Origin: Gemmatimonadaceae bacterium
GTDB taxonomy: Bacteria > Gemmatimonadota > Gemmatimonadetes > Gemmatimonadales > Gemmatimonadaceae
DNA: 51,041 nt
NCBI GenBank assembly: GCA_014377535.1
Contig: JACMPK010000176.1
Span: 1-51,041, forward strand
Direction: 5' to 3'
A model generated the notes under the pieces. The model did no database searches. It worked only from the letters and a program-made list of their open reading frames with translations, and was not told the DNA's origin. Positions 24,887 through 33,704 of this stretch are shown here, in pieces. Numbering within the stretch: the stretch's first letter is position 1; each line of letters starts with the position of its first letter. The position numbers were made by a program, and so were the translations under genes.

Positions 24887-25342
24887 TCATGTCGCGATGC
24901 ACTCGATCTCGACGCGTGCGTTCAATGCGAGGCCGCTGGTGCCCATTGCGCTGCGCGCCGGTCGCTTGTCGGCCGCAAAGAACGTGACGTACACCTCGTT
25001 CATGGTGGCCCACTCGCGCATGTCGGCGAGGAACACGGTGCACTTCACGACGCGATCCATGGAGGAGCCACTGCGCTGCAGCACCGCGCGGATGTTCTCC
25101 AGCGTCTGGCGTGTCTCGGGCTGGATACCGCCGGCCACCAAGGTCCCGGCGCTGTCGGTGCCGACCTGGCCCGAGAGAAACAGGAATCCGTTGACGCGCA
25201 CGGCCGGCGAGAACGGTCGCGCCGGACCGCTCGTGGTGGCGAGGAACGCGGCCGGCCGTGTACCGGCGCAGGCGGCGAGCGTCGTCAGTGCAGCCAACTG
25301 CAGGCCGCGGCGCAGGCTCGTGTGCAGGCTTGATGTCAGCAT
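24887..25342 (-). CDS. RidA/YjgF-family protein with lipoprotein signal
   Basis: 151 residues from the ATG at 25342, which has GAGGTG about 5 bases upstream; the longer in-frame start at 25372 overlaps the upstream gene and has no such site. The N-terminus (SLRRGLQLAALTTLAACAG) is a lipoprotein signal with Cys after LAA. The rest is a complete RidA domain: GFLFLSGQVGTDSAGTLV, TRQTLENIRAVL, VVKCTVFLADM and PARSAMG, which holds the conserved substrate-binding Arg, then VEIECIAT. RidA proteins hydrolyse reactive enamines/imines in the cytoplasm, so an exported version must have another substrate or role. 7 bases separate it from the DUF6526 gene upstream. Confidence 0.88.
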   Translation of the reverse strand: MLTSSLHTSLRRGLQLAALTTLAACAGTRPAAFLATTSGPARPFSPAVRVNGFLFLSGQVGTDSAGTLVAGGIQPETRQTLENIRAVLQRSGSSMDRVVKCTVFLADMREWATMNEVYVTFFAADKRPARSAMGTSGLALNARVEIECIAT

Positions 25343-25349
25343 ACGCACC

Positions 25350-25790
25350 TCAGACGCGATGATGGTCTGCACGCCACGACGTGATGCGATGCTTGATCTG
25401 CTTCGTGTCGGTGACGCGGTCCGTCAGCACCCAGCGCACCAGCTCCGGCACCTCGGCATCGCTCGCGAAGCGGATCGCGATCAGCTGACGCGCGCTCAGT
25501 TCCTTGATGCGCGAACGCAAGTCGTCGGGCAGCAGCGTCGCCAGGCGAAGCTGCTCTTCGAGGCGGATGACGCGATCCTGGGCCTTGAGCGGAAAGGCTC
25601 GCGTGTACCAGAAGGTGCCAAGCAGGCCGAAGGCGCCAAGCATCTGGAAGTGCGCGTCAACAGTCCGGGTGGACATCGCATGCCACATGGACCAGACCAC
25701 GTACACCAGCGTGAAGCCGCCGGTGACGTAGTGAAAGCCCGGCACCATCCGGGCGTGGTGTGCGGCGGACTGCGCAGGTGAGGTGCTCAT
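25350..25790 (-). CDS. DUF6526-type membrane protein
   Basis: 146 residues with two hydrophobic segments (about 20-38 and 50-66), a cytoplasmic helical region with PLKAQDRVIRLEEQLRL, and a basic C-terminus (KQIKHRITSWRADHH). The arrangement, and the phrase RSRIKELSARQLIAIRFASD in particular, fit the DUF6526 family, whose function is unknown. First gene of the DUF6526 - RidA - GlcG operon. Confidence 0.8.
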   Translation of the reverse strand: MSTSPAQSAAHHARMVPGFHYVTGGFTLVYVVWSMWHAMSTRTVDAHFQMLGAFGLLGTFWYTRAFPLKAQDRVIRLEEQLRLATLLPDDLRSRIKELSARQLIAIRFASDAEVPELVRWVLTDRVTDTKQIKHRITSWRADHHRV

Positions 25791-25965
25791 GCTGATTCCG
25801 GTCGAGGTGAAGTGCGTGCCTCACCAATATTGCCGCAGTACGGCTCGCCAAGGAGGGGTGACGCCTCCCGACCTCATCGATGCGGCCCGTCTGGAGTAGG
25901 ATGCATGTGTGGCCGGACCGGCTGCGCGAGATGCGGGCACCGAACGGCAATCAGCGGGAGACGCG

Positions 25966-26226
25966 ATGCGCGACGACGATGAGGACAAGGACACGGACGA
26001 AGACCTCGACGAGGATTTCCCGAGCGGCGATGGCACCGCTGACGGCGAGGCCGTGATCACCTGTCCTCACTGCGGCGAGTCGATCGAGATCGTCCTCGAT
26101 GCCGGCAGTGGTTCGCGGCAGGATTACGTGGAAGATTGCGAGGTCTGCTGCCGGCCCTGGCGCGTCTCGGTGCACTATCAGGCAGATGGCAGCGCGGACG
26201 TGCAGGTCACCTCCCTCGACGAGTAA
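25966..26226 (+). CDS. CPXCG-motif small zinc-ribbon protein
   Basis: 86 residues. The ATG at 25966 is supported by CGGGAG five bases upstream; an in-frame GTG at 25909 lacks this. After a very acidic leader (MRDDDEDKDTDEDLDEDF) comes a compact zinc ribbon with two Cys pairs, ITCPHCGESIEI and EDCEVCCRPW, matching the CPXCG cysteine-rich family of about 60 residues. Function unknown. It stands alone, divergent from the DUF6526 operon and ending 25 bases from a convergent gene. Confidence 0.85.
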   Translation: MRDDDEDKDTDEDLDEDFPSGDGTADGEAVITCPHCGESIEIVLDAGSGSRQDYVEDCEVCCRPWRVSVHYQADGSADVQVTSLDE

Positions 26227-26251
26227 CGGCGTCGCTACCGCACGCGCAGAG

Positions 26252-26650
26252 TCAGAACATGCGCGGCTGCGGCGACCGGATGGGCTCCCATCCAAGCCAC
26301 GCATCGCCTTCCTCGAGGGTGCGATAAACCATGAAGCCGGTGTCGCTGTCGGCCGCAAGCGTGGCGTACATGCGCGCCATGCCGAAGCTCACATCGGCGT
26401 CAGCGACGAACGCCGTGCGCGCCTGACCGTGTTCGTCGCGCAATCGGGCGACGAGCGGCACGAGCTGCCGCATTTCATCTGCGCTGACGATCAATGCCGC
26501 GCCACGCGCGTCGAATCGCTGGGAATACGACAGACACCGGCGATGCGCCAGTTCCGTCACGAGCGCCACCATGTGCTCGATCAGGATGTCACCCGTCGCC
26601 GTCACCATGACGCGCTGTGTCGTGTGATCCACTTCGAATGCGATCGGCAT
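26252..26650 (-). CDS. Small STAS/SpoIIAA-like hypothetical protein
   Basis: 132 residues from the ATG at 26650 (MPIAFEVDHTTQ); upstream in-frame codons give an Arg-rich sequence with no coding character. The pattern VMVTATGDILIEHMVALVTE, then GAALIVSADEMRQLVPLV and GMARMYATLAADSDTGFMVY, followed by ALF-type residues ahead of DAWLGW, suggests the alpha/beta fold of SpoIIAA-like proteins. No nucleotide or metal motif is seen. The Shine-Dalgarno is weak. The 196 bases to YaeQ upstream contain no further gene that I can support. Confidence 0.65.
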   Translation of the reverse strand: MPIAFEVDHTTQRVMVTATGDILIEHMVALVTELAHRRCLSYSQRFDARGAALIVSADEMRQLVPLVARLRDEHGQARTAFVADADVSFGMARMYATLAADSDTGFMVYRTLEEGDAWLGWEPIRSPQPRMF

Positions 26651-26846
26651 CGTTCGCAGCCCCAGAGGCGGACATTCGTCACGCGGGAGATCAATTGGCC
26701 CTCTCTCAGATCTGCAGTCGGATCTGCGCGGGCGCAAGGCTCGGCACGCATGTACGTGGGCTGCATGGAAGCGAGTGTCCAGTGACTGCCGTCACGCTGT
26801 GTCGACGCACCGACTGCGGCAGCACAGCGGCGATGCTGTCGCGGAT

Positions 26847-27392
26847 TCAGGCCGGCGTGATGGCGTGACGTTCCACACTGCCGTCCATGCTCGTCGCGCC
26901 GATCGAGATGAAGAGATGCCCGTCGGTGACCGAGAGTGCGATGGTCATGCGGCGGTCCAGCTTCGCCACCAACTGCGCGATGAGCTCGCGATCGATCGCG
27001 AGCACGGCGATGGACTCCGCGCGGTGAATCTTCTCGCCCGCGAGCTGACGCAGGTAGATGACGGGCAGTTTCTCGATGTAGACCACGACGCGCGGCGATG
27101 CCTTGCTGGCCTTGTGCAGTCGCGCCGCGTCGGGTGCGCCGACCTCGATCCATGACGTGATGGTGCCGGTCAGGTCGCGGATCGTGATCGCCGGTTCGTC
27201 CGGCTCACTGATGCCGCGCGAGAAGGCGATGCCTTCCGCATGCTCCAGGCAGTAGGCCAGCACGCGCGTGACGAGTCGCTCCGCCGTCTCCGACGGATGC
27301 TGCGCGACCTTGAGCGCGAGCGACTCGTAGACGCCGCGATCGACGTCGGCGAGTTCAATCGCGAAGTGGTAGATGGTCGCTGTCAGGGCCAC
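26847..27392 (-). CDS. yaeQ: YaeQ family protein
   Basis: 181 residues, the normal YaeQ length, from a GTG at 27392 that places the start at the family N-terminus (V/M)ALTATIYHFAIELADVD. Other family features are HPSETAERLVTRVLAYCLEH, GIAFSRGISEPDEPAI, WIEVGAPDAARLHKASK and the C-terminal LFISIG. YaeQ has a PD-(D/E)XK-nuclease-like fold; its role is unsettled. It follows the LpxR-like gene by 29 bases on the same strand. Confidence 0.92.
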   Translation of the reverse strand: MALTATIYHFAIELADVDRGVYESLALKVAQHPSETAERLVTRVLAYCLEHAEGIAFSRGISEPDEPAITIRDLTGTITSWIEVGAPDAARLHKASKASPRVVVYIEKLPVIYLRQLAGEKIHRAESIAVLAIDRELIAQLVAKLDRRMTIALSVTDGHLFISIGATSMDGSVERHAITPA

Positions 27393-27421
27393 TGGATGTG
27401 CCGGAGGATACTCGCTGCTGG

Positions 27422-28435
27422 TCAGCGCACGGAGAACGAGAGCGTGGAATATGCATGCGGCCGCGGTTGCTGCCGGTATTCCCTGCCCTGCCTGTGCATA
27501 CGCCATTCGATCATGCCGAGCGGTGAGCGCAATCCCAGGCCCAGTTCAACGTCGCCGACCAGCACATTCCGCGACACGCGTGCGCTGCGACTAAATGTCG
27601 TGCCATCGAGGAAGATGTTGCGCGCCACTGCTGATTGCGTCGCACCGGCGCGACCGAAAACGCCCCAGCGGTCACTGCGACTGCGTACGCCGCTGGCCCA
27701 CGGCACCGGCGGCCGCAGCCCGGTCGTAATGCCGACACCGACACTCGCATCGGTCGCAAGCGTGCCAAGTCGGGCCGACCAGGTCGGAGCCATGATGAGC
27801 TGCAGCCCCGAAGACGGCTGCTCGAGCCGGAGCAGCTGTTGCGCGCCACCGTAGCGCAGCGCGAACGCGACCTCCGTGGGCAGTTGCGCATCCCAGCCAT
27901 CGGGCTGGGGAAAGCCGAGGAGGCGGTGGACGCCTTTCTGCGAAGCCTCGCCGAACGAAGGGCCACCTGTGACACCCAGCGTGACGCTCCATGCACGGAG
28001 TGACGCGGCACGGTCTCGCTGCACGCCAAACTCGGTGCCAAGCCAGCCCGCGAACGGGCGTTCAAATGGCTGACGGCGCCGGAGCACGAGATCGGGCGTG
28101 TAGATGGCCTGTGTCGCCGCCACGGACATCATCCGGCAGTCGCGCACCACCACATCTGCCGCGCAGCGTTGCAGACCGCCGAGCAGCCGGCGGGCGAGGC
28201 CGCCGCCGGTGGGCCAGAGCAGGTTTACCCTCGCACCCTGCGAGTATTCGCGATCGGCGCGCCCGGCTGGCGCCTGCCAGAAATTGAACGAGTCGTTGTC
28301 GACGTCCACGCGTATCAGCACCTGCGCTGCGGCGCGCGACGGTGATGCCACCGCAACGAGCGCCGACGCAGCAACGATGCGCCGCGCGATCGCCAGCATG
28401 CGGCAACGCCGTGCGTCCTCGCGTTGGTGAGTCAT
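27422..28435 (-). CDS. LpxR-like outer-membrane protein (DUF2219, lipid A deacylase family)
   Basis: 337 residues from the ATG at 28435. The signal peptide core is IVAASALVAVASPSRAAAQ, and an internal ATG at 28399 is an equally plausible start. The mature part begins VDVDNDSFNFW, containing the family Asn-Asp pair, then REYSQGARVNLLWP and AATQAIYTPDLVLRRRQPFE with RPFAGW, features of the 12-stranded LpxR barrel. The C-terminus ends in a beta-signal-like YSTLSFSVR. LpxR removes the 3'-acyloxyacyl group from lipid A; whether this protein does is untested, and some divergence in the first motif is visible. A perfect inverted repeat abuts its 5' end. Confidence 0.83.
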   Translation of the reverse strand: MTHQREDARRCRMLAIARRIVAASALVAVASPSRAAAQVLIRVDVDNDSFNFWQAPAGRADREYSQGARVNLLWPTGGGLARRLLGGLQRCAADVVVRDCRMMSVAATQAIYTPDLVLRRRQPFERPFAGWLGTEFGVQRDRAASLRAWSVTLGVTGGPSFGEASQKGVHRLLGFPQPDGWDAQLPTEVAFALRYGGAQQLLRLEQPSSGLQLIMAPTWSARLGTLATDASVGVGITTGLRPPVPWASGVRSRSDRWGVFGRAGATQSAVARNIFLDGTTFSRSARVSRNVLVGDVELGLGLRSPLGMIEWRMHRQGREYRQQPRPHAYSTLSFSVR

Positions 28436-28440
28436 GATAC

Positions 28441-28474
28441 GCACAGTGTCGTCATGTGAATGGCGACACTGTGC
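28441..28474. promoter_or_regulatory. Perfect 11-base inverted repeat before the LpxR-like gene
   Basis: GCACAGTGTCG (28441-28451) and CGACACTGTGC (28464-28474) are exact inverted repeats around a 12-base loop. They lie between the stop of the dienelactone hydrolase gene and the LpxR-like start, 5 bases from the ATG. It may be an intrinsic terminator stem (no T-run follows), a regulator operator, or an RNA hairpin limiting translation. Confidence 0.6.
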
Positions 28475-28543
28475 AACACCCTACGACACGGTGCGCCCCC
28501 CGTGCGACCTCGCGCATCGGAAGGCACAGACGGACGCGGACGA

Positions 28544-29386
28544 TTACCGGAGATTCGTCCGAAAGAACGCGAGCGACTTCTGCCACGCATCGTTCGCGGC
28601 GGCGGCGTTGTACGCCTGGCCCGACGCGTTGGCGAATGCGTGATTCGCGTCGGCATAGACCTTGATCTCGACCTTGCGACCGCGCGCCGTCAACGCACGC
28701 TCCATGGCGCGGACACTGTCCACGGGAATTCCCTTGTCCAGCCCGCCGAACAGCCCCAGGACCGGCGCCTTGAGGCGCGCGAGCTGCGCCCGCTGCGTGA
28801 TCGGCGCCCCGTAGTACATGACGACGCCGCTGATCTGCCTGCCGCCCACGAGGCCCGTGCGAAGCGACCAGTGACCGCCGAAGCAGTAGCCGACCGAGCC
28901 GATCTTCGTGGCGCCTTGCGCCTTCAGGTAGGCGATGGCCGCGGCAAGATTCTTCTCGCCGGCCGGGACATCCTTCATGGCGGTCTGGTACAGCACCATC
29001 GCGGTGTCCGGGCTGGTGGCGACACGACCGAACAGGTCGACGGCGAGCACCGTGTACCCCTCGCCGGCGTAGCGATCGACGACGGCCTTGATGTTGTCGT
29101 TCAGTCCCCACCACTCGTGTACCACGATGATTGCGGGCCCGGTCTTCGCGCCATTGGCTGGCCGCGCCATGTACCCGTGCAGCATCCGGCCGCCGACCGT
29201 GCCGTACATCACGTCGCTACCCGTGACGGCGCTGCGCGGTGCGATGAGCGCCGCAGGGGTGGCGGTCGGCGTCTCCTTGCCATGTGCGCGGTGCATGGCA
29301 GTGGCGTAGTCGGCCTGCGGTGCCTGCGCGGCCAGCGGTGCAACGACCGCCGCAAGCAGGACGAGCGATCGGATGATTTGCGTCAT
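28544..29386 (-). CDS. Exported dienelactone hydrolase family protein
   Basis: 280 residues; signal peptide MTQIIRSLVLLAAVVAPLAA with cleavage after AQA. The alpha/beta-hydrolase fold follows: GPAIIVVHEWWGLNDNIK, the nucleophile motif GSVGYCFGGHW (Cys nucleophile, as in dienelactone hydrolases), the acid in LFGGLDKGIPVD and the His in ANHAFANAS. Members hydrolyse cyclic esters or other small esters; the true substrate is unknown. There is no Shine-Dalgarno on this strand, but the start places the signal peptide correctly, and the longer in-frame reading upstream adds a non-coding-like Cys/Trp-rich stretch. Confidence 0.92.
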   Translation of the reverse strand: MTQIIRSLVLLAAVVAPLAAQAPQADYATAMHRAHGKETPTATPAALIAPRSAVTGSDVMYGTVGGRMLHGYMARPANGAKTGPAIIVVHEWWGLNDNIKAVVDRYAGEGYTVLAVDLFGRVATSPDTAMVLYQTAMKDVPAGEKNLAAAIAYLKAQGATKIGSVGYCFGGHWSLRTGLVGGRQISGVVMYYGAPITQRAQLARLKAPVLGLFGGLDKGIPVDSVRAMERALTARGRKVEIKVYADANHAFANASGQAYNAAAANDAWQKSLAFFRTNLR

Positions 29387-29523
29387 GGAGGAATCCAATG
29401 AAAGAGTTCGAAATTTCGCCGCGCATGGCTCGAGATCGCTGCGGACGACTACTGCAAGGTTTAACCAGTGCTGCGTGTCACGGTTCCAGCATGCTGAACC
29501 CGCCGCCACCCCCGCGACTCGGC

Positions 29524-31413
29524 CTACGCGTCAGTCGCGATCGTCTCGAGCAACTCCCAGCGGTCCGCCAGCGCCGTGAGTTCCGCATCCAGCGCCGCGA
29601 GCCTTGCACTGGCCGTCGACACGGCCGCTCCGTCGCGCAGGAAGGTGGGGTCCGCAAGCTGCGCGTACACGCCGCCACGCTCGACCTCCTTCGCATCAAT
29701 CACGTCCGGCAGCGACGCGAGCTCCTGCTGCTCCTTGTACGACAACTTCCGCTTCCGTTCGCCGCGCGTCGGCGTTCCGGCCGCCACCGGCTTTGGCGCC
29801 TGCACATTCGCCGCAACCTGCGGACGCTGGCGGATCCACTCGGCGTAGCCGCCGACATATTCGCCGACCTGTCCCTTGCCTTCGAAGGCGAGTGTGCTGG
29901 TGACGACGTTGTCCAGGAATGCGCGGTCGTGGCTCACGACCAGCAGCGTGCCGCTGAACTCCAGCAGCAGCGACTCGAGCAGATCCAGCGTCTCGATGTC
30001 GAGATCGTTCGTCGGCTCGTCCAGCACCAGCACGTTGAAGGTGCGCGTGAAAAGCCGCGCAAGCAGCAGACGGTTGCGCTCACCACCCGAGAGTGCGCGA
30101 ACCGGCGTGCGAGCACGTTCCGGCGGAAAGAGAAACTCCTGCAGGTAGCCGTTCACATGCTTCCGCGCCGCGCCGATCTCCACGAACTCCGCACCGTCGG
30201 CGATCGTGTCGAACACGCTGCGTTCCTCGTCGAGCTGCTCGCGCAGCTGATCGAAGTAGGCGAGTTCGATGTTGGTGCCGAGCGTGATGGTGCCGGAGTC
30301 CGGCTGCAGCTCACCGAGCAGCAGCTTGAGCAGCGTCGTCTTGCCGGAGCCGTTGGGGCCGATCAGGCCGACGCGGTCGCCACGCGTGATGATCGTCGAG
30401 AAATCGGCGACGATGGGACGGGTGCCTCGCGCGAAATTCACATGCTTCGCCTCGACGACCAGGCGACCGGAGCGCTCCGCTTCCTGTGCCTGCAGCCGCA
30501 CGGTGCCAACGCGCTCGCGCCGGTCGCCACGCTCCACGCGCAACGCCTCCAGACTGCGCACGCGGCCCTCGTTGCGGGTGCGACGGGCCTGGATGCCGGT
30601 GCGAATCCAGACTTCCTCGATCGCGAGCTTGCGGTCGAACTCCGCCCACTCGCGCGCCTCGACCTCCAGCGCCGCGTCCTTGCGCATCAGGTACGTGTCG
30701 TAGTCTCCGCCCCAGTCCACCAGCTTGCCGCGATCCAGCCCCACGATGCGCGTCGCCACGCGGGGCAGGAAGGCGCGACCGTGCGTGACGAACACCAGCG
30801 TCGTGCCACGCTCGATGAGGTAATCCTCCATCCACTCCACCGCCTCGACGTCGAGATGGTTGGTGGGCTCGTCGAGCAGCAGGATGTCCGGCTGCCGCAC
30901 CAGCGCACGCGCGAGGAGCGTCTGGCGCTTGCGACCGCCTGACGCATTTGCGAACGGCATCTCGGGGTCGAGTGCGAGGTGCTGTAGCACCGTCGAGACG
31001 CGCGTATGCACCTGCCAGGCGCCGGCAGCGTCCAGCGCATGGTGCAGGCGATCGAGGTCGCGCAGCGCCTTGTCGCTCGCGTCGTGCGCGACCTGCACAC
31101 TGGCATGGTGATACTGCGCGAGTAGTGCGCCCGCATTGCCCAGACCTGCCGCAACGACGTCGAACATCGTGCCGCTGACATCATCGGGGATCTCCTGCTC
31201 CAGCCGCGCCACCGAGAGCCCCGTCAGCCGTACGACGGTGCCCGTGTCCGGCTGCAGCGTGCCGTCCAGCATCTTCAGCAGCGTGCTCTTGCCGGTGCCA
31301 TTGCGACCCAGCAGGCACACGCGCTCGCCGCGCTCGATGCTGAAGTCGGCGTGCGACAGGAGCGAGGGACCACCGAAGGCGAGACTGACATCCTGCAGGC
31401 CCAACAAGGACAT
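29524..31413 (-). CDS. uup: ABC-F family ATPase, Uup type
   Basis: 629 residues, close to E. coli Uup (635). Two ATPase domains lack membrane parts: NBD1 (about 1-255) with GRNGTGKST, ASGGRKRQTLL and DEPTNHLD; NBD2 (about 310-540) with GPNGSGKTT, LSGGERNRLLL and DEPTNDLD. A C-terminal coiled-coil (about 555-629) identifies the Uup branch. ABC-F proteins act on ribosomes; Uup also affects branched DNA stability. Odd points in NBD1: the signature is ASGG instead of LSGG, and the switch His motif reads THGRAFL where SHDRxFL/THDRxFL is usual; NBD2 has the normal SHDRAFL. The ATG at 31413 begins the family N-terminus (MSLLGLQDVSLAFGG). Confidence 0.95.
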   Translation of the reverse strand: MSLLGLQDVSLAFGGPSLLSHADFSIERGERVCLLGRNGTGKSTLLKMLDGTLQPDTGTVVRLTGLSVARLEQEIPDDVSGTMFDVVAAGLGNAGALLAQYHHASVQVAHDASDKALRDLDRLHHALDAAGAWQVHTRVSTVLQHLALDPEMPFANASGGRKRQTLLARALVRQPDILLLDEPTNHLDVEAVEWMEDYLIERGTTLVFVTHGRAFLPRVATRIVGLDRGKLVDWGGDYDTYLMRKDAALEVEAREWAEFDRKLAIEEVWIRTGIQARRTRNEGRVRSLEALRVERGDRRERVGTVRLQAQEAERSGRLVVEAKHVNFARGTRPIVADFSTIITRGDRVGLIGPNGSGKTTLLKLLLGELQPDSGTITLGTNIELAYFDQLREQLDEERSVFDTIADGAEFVEIGAARKHVNGYLQEFLFPPERARTPVRALSGGERNRLLLARLFTRTFNVLVLDEPTNDLDIETLDLLESLLLEFSGTLLVVSHDRAFLDNVVTSTLAFEGKGQVGEYVGGYAEWIRQRPQVAANVQAPKPVAAGTPTRGERKRKLSYKEQQELASLPDVIDAKEVERGGVYAQLADPTFLRDGAAVSTASARLAALDAELTALADRWELLETIATDA

Positions 31414-31663
31414 TTCGCGAGCGGTGAGCGGTGGCTGGATCTGAACGGCGACAGCATCCAATCTACCCTGCCCCGGTCGTATGCATTCGTGCGCCGACAC
31501 GGTTTCCCGCTCGCACAACACTTGCGCGGCACAGCGCTGTCGTGCGATGGCTCGGGGCGCGAATCGCCGACGGACTGCCTCGCCTCGATCCAGACCGACG
31601 TGGCCGCGGGAGTCGAACGGGCAGCGGACGCGGCGCGAAGGCACATGCGGATCAAACGCACGC

Positions 31664-33598
31664 CTACCGGCGCACTGGAAACGGCCGTGGCGCGGGCAGT
31701 TCGTCGGCAAACTTCCATGGCGCCGGCCCGTCGCGCGTGAGCGGAATGGCGGCCAGCCGTGCGCGCACCATCGCCATGGGCATGGATCCGCCCTGCAGCA
31801 CACCGTCGTGGAATTCACGTTCGGTCATCTGCCCGCCGCCGACCAGTGCCTTGTACATCGCACGCATCTGGAGCCCGCCGAGCATGTACGCGGCCTGGTA
31901 GAGCGGCGAGTAATTGCCCGCAAAGCTGCGGCGCACCTCGCCCTCGGCGTTCGCCCGCTCGAAGTTCACGGTGTCCACCAGGAACTGCACCGCCTGATCC
32001 GGCGACATGCGGCCCAGATGGAAGTTGAGCGAGAAGATGATTCGCGCACTGCGGTGCATGCGCCAGAACAACGCACCGACGCGATCGGCGGGCGTCACAT
32101 GGAAGTCGTGATCGTAGAGAAACATCTCCCAGTACAGCGCATTGCCCTCGTTCCAGAACGGCGTCGCGAACAGGGCGCGATGCGGAAAGTGACGGGCCGC
32201 CATGAAGCCCTGCAGGTGATGTCCCGGATTCAGTTCATGGAAGACCGTGGCATGCGAGAAGTGCGGGTTGTTGCCCCGCATGCTCATCAGCTTCTCCTCG
32301 TGGGTCATCTCGTCGGTCGGGTAGCTGACCTGAATGAGCTCACCACCGAGGAAGAACGGGTTCAGCCGCTGTCGCTCCGGCGACATCATCTCCATGCGCC
32401 AGTCTTCCCTCGCGAGCGGCGGGATGGTGACCCAGTCGTGCTGCGCGAAGAAATCCTCGGCCTGCCGGGCGAGGTTGCGGATCAACTCCGGCTGCTTTCC
32501 GGGCTCCACGTAGCTGTCCTTCACCCGCTCCATCGCCGCCTTCCAGTCGTCGCCAAACCCCATCTCGCGTGCGGCCTTTTTGATTTCGCCAAGGCTGAAG
32601 GCGTACTCACGCTCGGCGATCGCGATGAGCTCCTCGGCGGTGTACGGGATCATCTCGTGCCGGAGATCGACGGCGAGGCCGGCGGCGCCGATCGGATCAC
32701 CGATGATCGGGCCGGTGTTGGCATTCGCGGCATCTGCCGCTGGCGCAGCACCACCCGCGCGGCCTGCCACTGCCACCGCGCGCGGAATGCCCACCACACG
32801 CTCGCGGATGGTCGCGGCGTAGCGTGTCATGGCGTCGCTCAGCTTCGTGTTCGGATCCTTGAGCCACCAGGTGAAGACCGGATCGTAGCCGCTGTGGAAG
32901 CGGTACCAGCTGCCCATCGTGCTGCGCACCTGGTCCAGCTGGTCGGCGGCGCGGTTGGCCACCGTGCGCGAGACCTTCGGCGCCGTGCCACGAAGCTGTG
33001 CCGCCGCGCTGTCACCGCGACCTGGCGCCTCGAACAGCATGCGCAGGCTGTCCACCTGCTTCGTGATCGCGGCGAGCTGCCGCGCAACCGCAGGCGGCGT
33101 CACCGGCTCCAGGTCACGTCGCGCGTCATGCAGTGCGAGCAGTGCATCGGCGAAGGGCAGCAGCGGCACCATCTCGGCGCGCTGCTTCTCCTGTCGGTCC
33201 GCCAGGTCCAGCTGATAGCGCAGGTGATTGTCGAGCAGCACGTAGTCGATGCGACCGTCCTGCGACAGGCGATCGAAGTCGATCTCGCGGAGCCGCGTGC
33301 GCCAGGCACCATTGAACGCGCGCATGCGTCGACGCTGATCCGGCGAGTCGAATGCATCGTAGCGCCGGGCGAGGGTGCGCCGATCGAGATCGTAGCGCTG
33401 CACGACGGCCGCGAGTTCGCTGCCACGGATGCCAGCCAGCGACGCCAGCGCGGGTACGCTGGCCAGTGGATCATCAGGGACTGGTGAAATCGCGGGCTTC
33501 TGCGCTTGCGCTGCGAGTGGCAGGACGCAGCAAACCAGCGCTGCGCCGACATGCTGCCGCGCGGTGCGCAGGCGGCGTGCAACAGGCGAACCGTTCAC
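31664..33598 (-). CDS. Secreted DUF885 family hydrolase (putative metallopeptidase)
   Basis: 644 residues. The GTG at 33598 has GGAG 6 bases upstream and starts a signal peptide (AALVCCVLPLAAQAQ); a GTG at 33610 is an alternative. The DUF885 family core is present, with the metal-site-like HELNPGHHLQGF, then WNEGNALYWEMFLYD and RSARIIFSLNFHLGRMSPDQ. Distant similarity to HExxH-type gluzincins makes a peptidase function likely, though substrates of this family are not known. A Gly/Ala-rich insert (about 335-365) looks like a linker. The 250 bases between its stop and the uup start contain no gene I can support. Confidence 0.9.
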   Translation of the reverse strand: MNGSPVARRLRTARQHVGAALVCCVLPLAAQAQKPAISPVPDDPLASVPALASLAGIRGSELAAVVQRYDLDRRTLARRYDAFDSPDQRRRMRAFNGAWRTRLREIDFDRLSQDGRIDYVLLDNHLRYQLDLADRQEKQRAEMVPLLPFADALLALHDARRDLEPVTPPAVARQLAAITKQVDSLRMLFEAPGRGDSAAAQLRGTAPKVSRTVANRAADQLDQVRSTMGSWYRFHSGYDPVFTWWLKDPNTKLSDAMTRYAATIRERVVGIPRAVAVAGRAGGAAPAADAANANTGPIIGDPIGAAGLAVDLRHEMIPYTAEELIAIAEREYAFSLGEIKKAAREMGFGDDWKAAMERVKDSYVEPGKQPELIRNLARQAEDFFAQHDWVTIPPLAREDWRMEMMSPERQRLNPFFLGGELIQVSYPTDEMTHEEKLMSMRGNNPHFSHATVFHELNPGHHLQGFMAARHFPHRALFATPFWNEGNALYWEMFLYDHDFHVTPADRVGALFWRMHRSARIIFSLNFHLGRMSPDQAVQFLVDTVNFERANAEGEVRRSFAGNYSPLYQAAYMLGGLQMRAMYKALVGGGQMTEREFHDGVLQGGSMPMAMVRARLAAIPLTRDGPAPWKFADELPAPRPFPVRR

Positions 33599-33669
33599 GA
33601 GATGCTCCACGGGCAATGGTGCGATGGGCGCGGCCGATCGGTCATCGCCCGAGCGAGGCGGTACGCGGC

Positions 33670-33698
33670 GGGTGCGACGCGCGGGCGGCGTCGCACCC
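33670..33698 (-). terminator. Stem-loop after the 195-residue hypothetical gene
   Basis: GGGTGCGACGC (33670-33680) and GCGTCGCACCC (33688-33698) are a perfect 11-base stem with a 7-base loop. It begins 6 bases past the stop of the upstream minus-strand gene, the right place for a terminator; no T-tract follows. Confidence 0.55.
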
Positions 33699-33704
33699 TG
33701 TCGA

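Noticed and set aside
31481-33487. 668-codon plus-strand open frame opposite the DUF885 gene
   Set aside because: Composition is His/Arg/Val-rich with no domain or signal; the minus strand carries a complete DUF885 protein with HELNPGHH.
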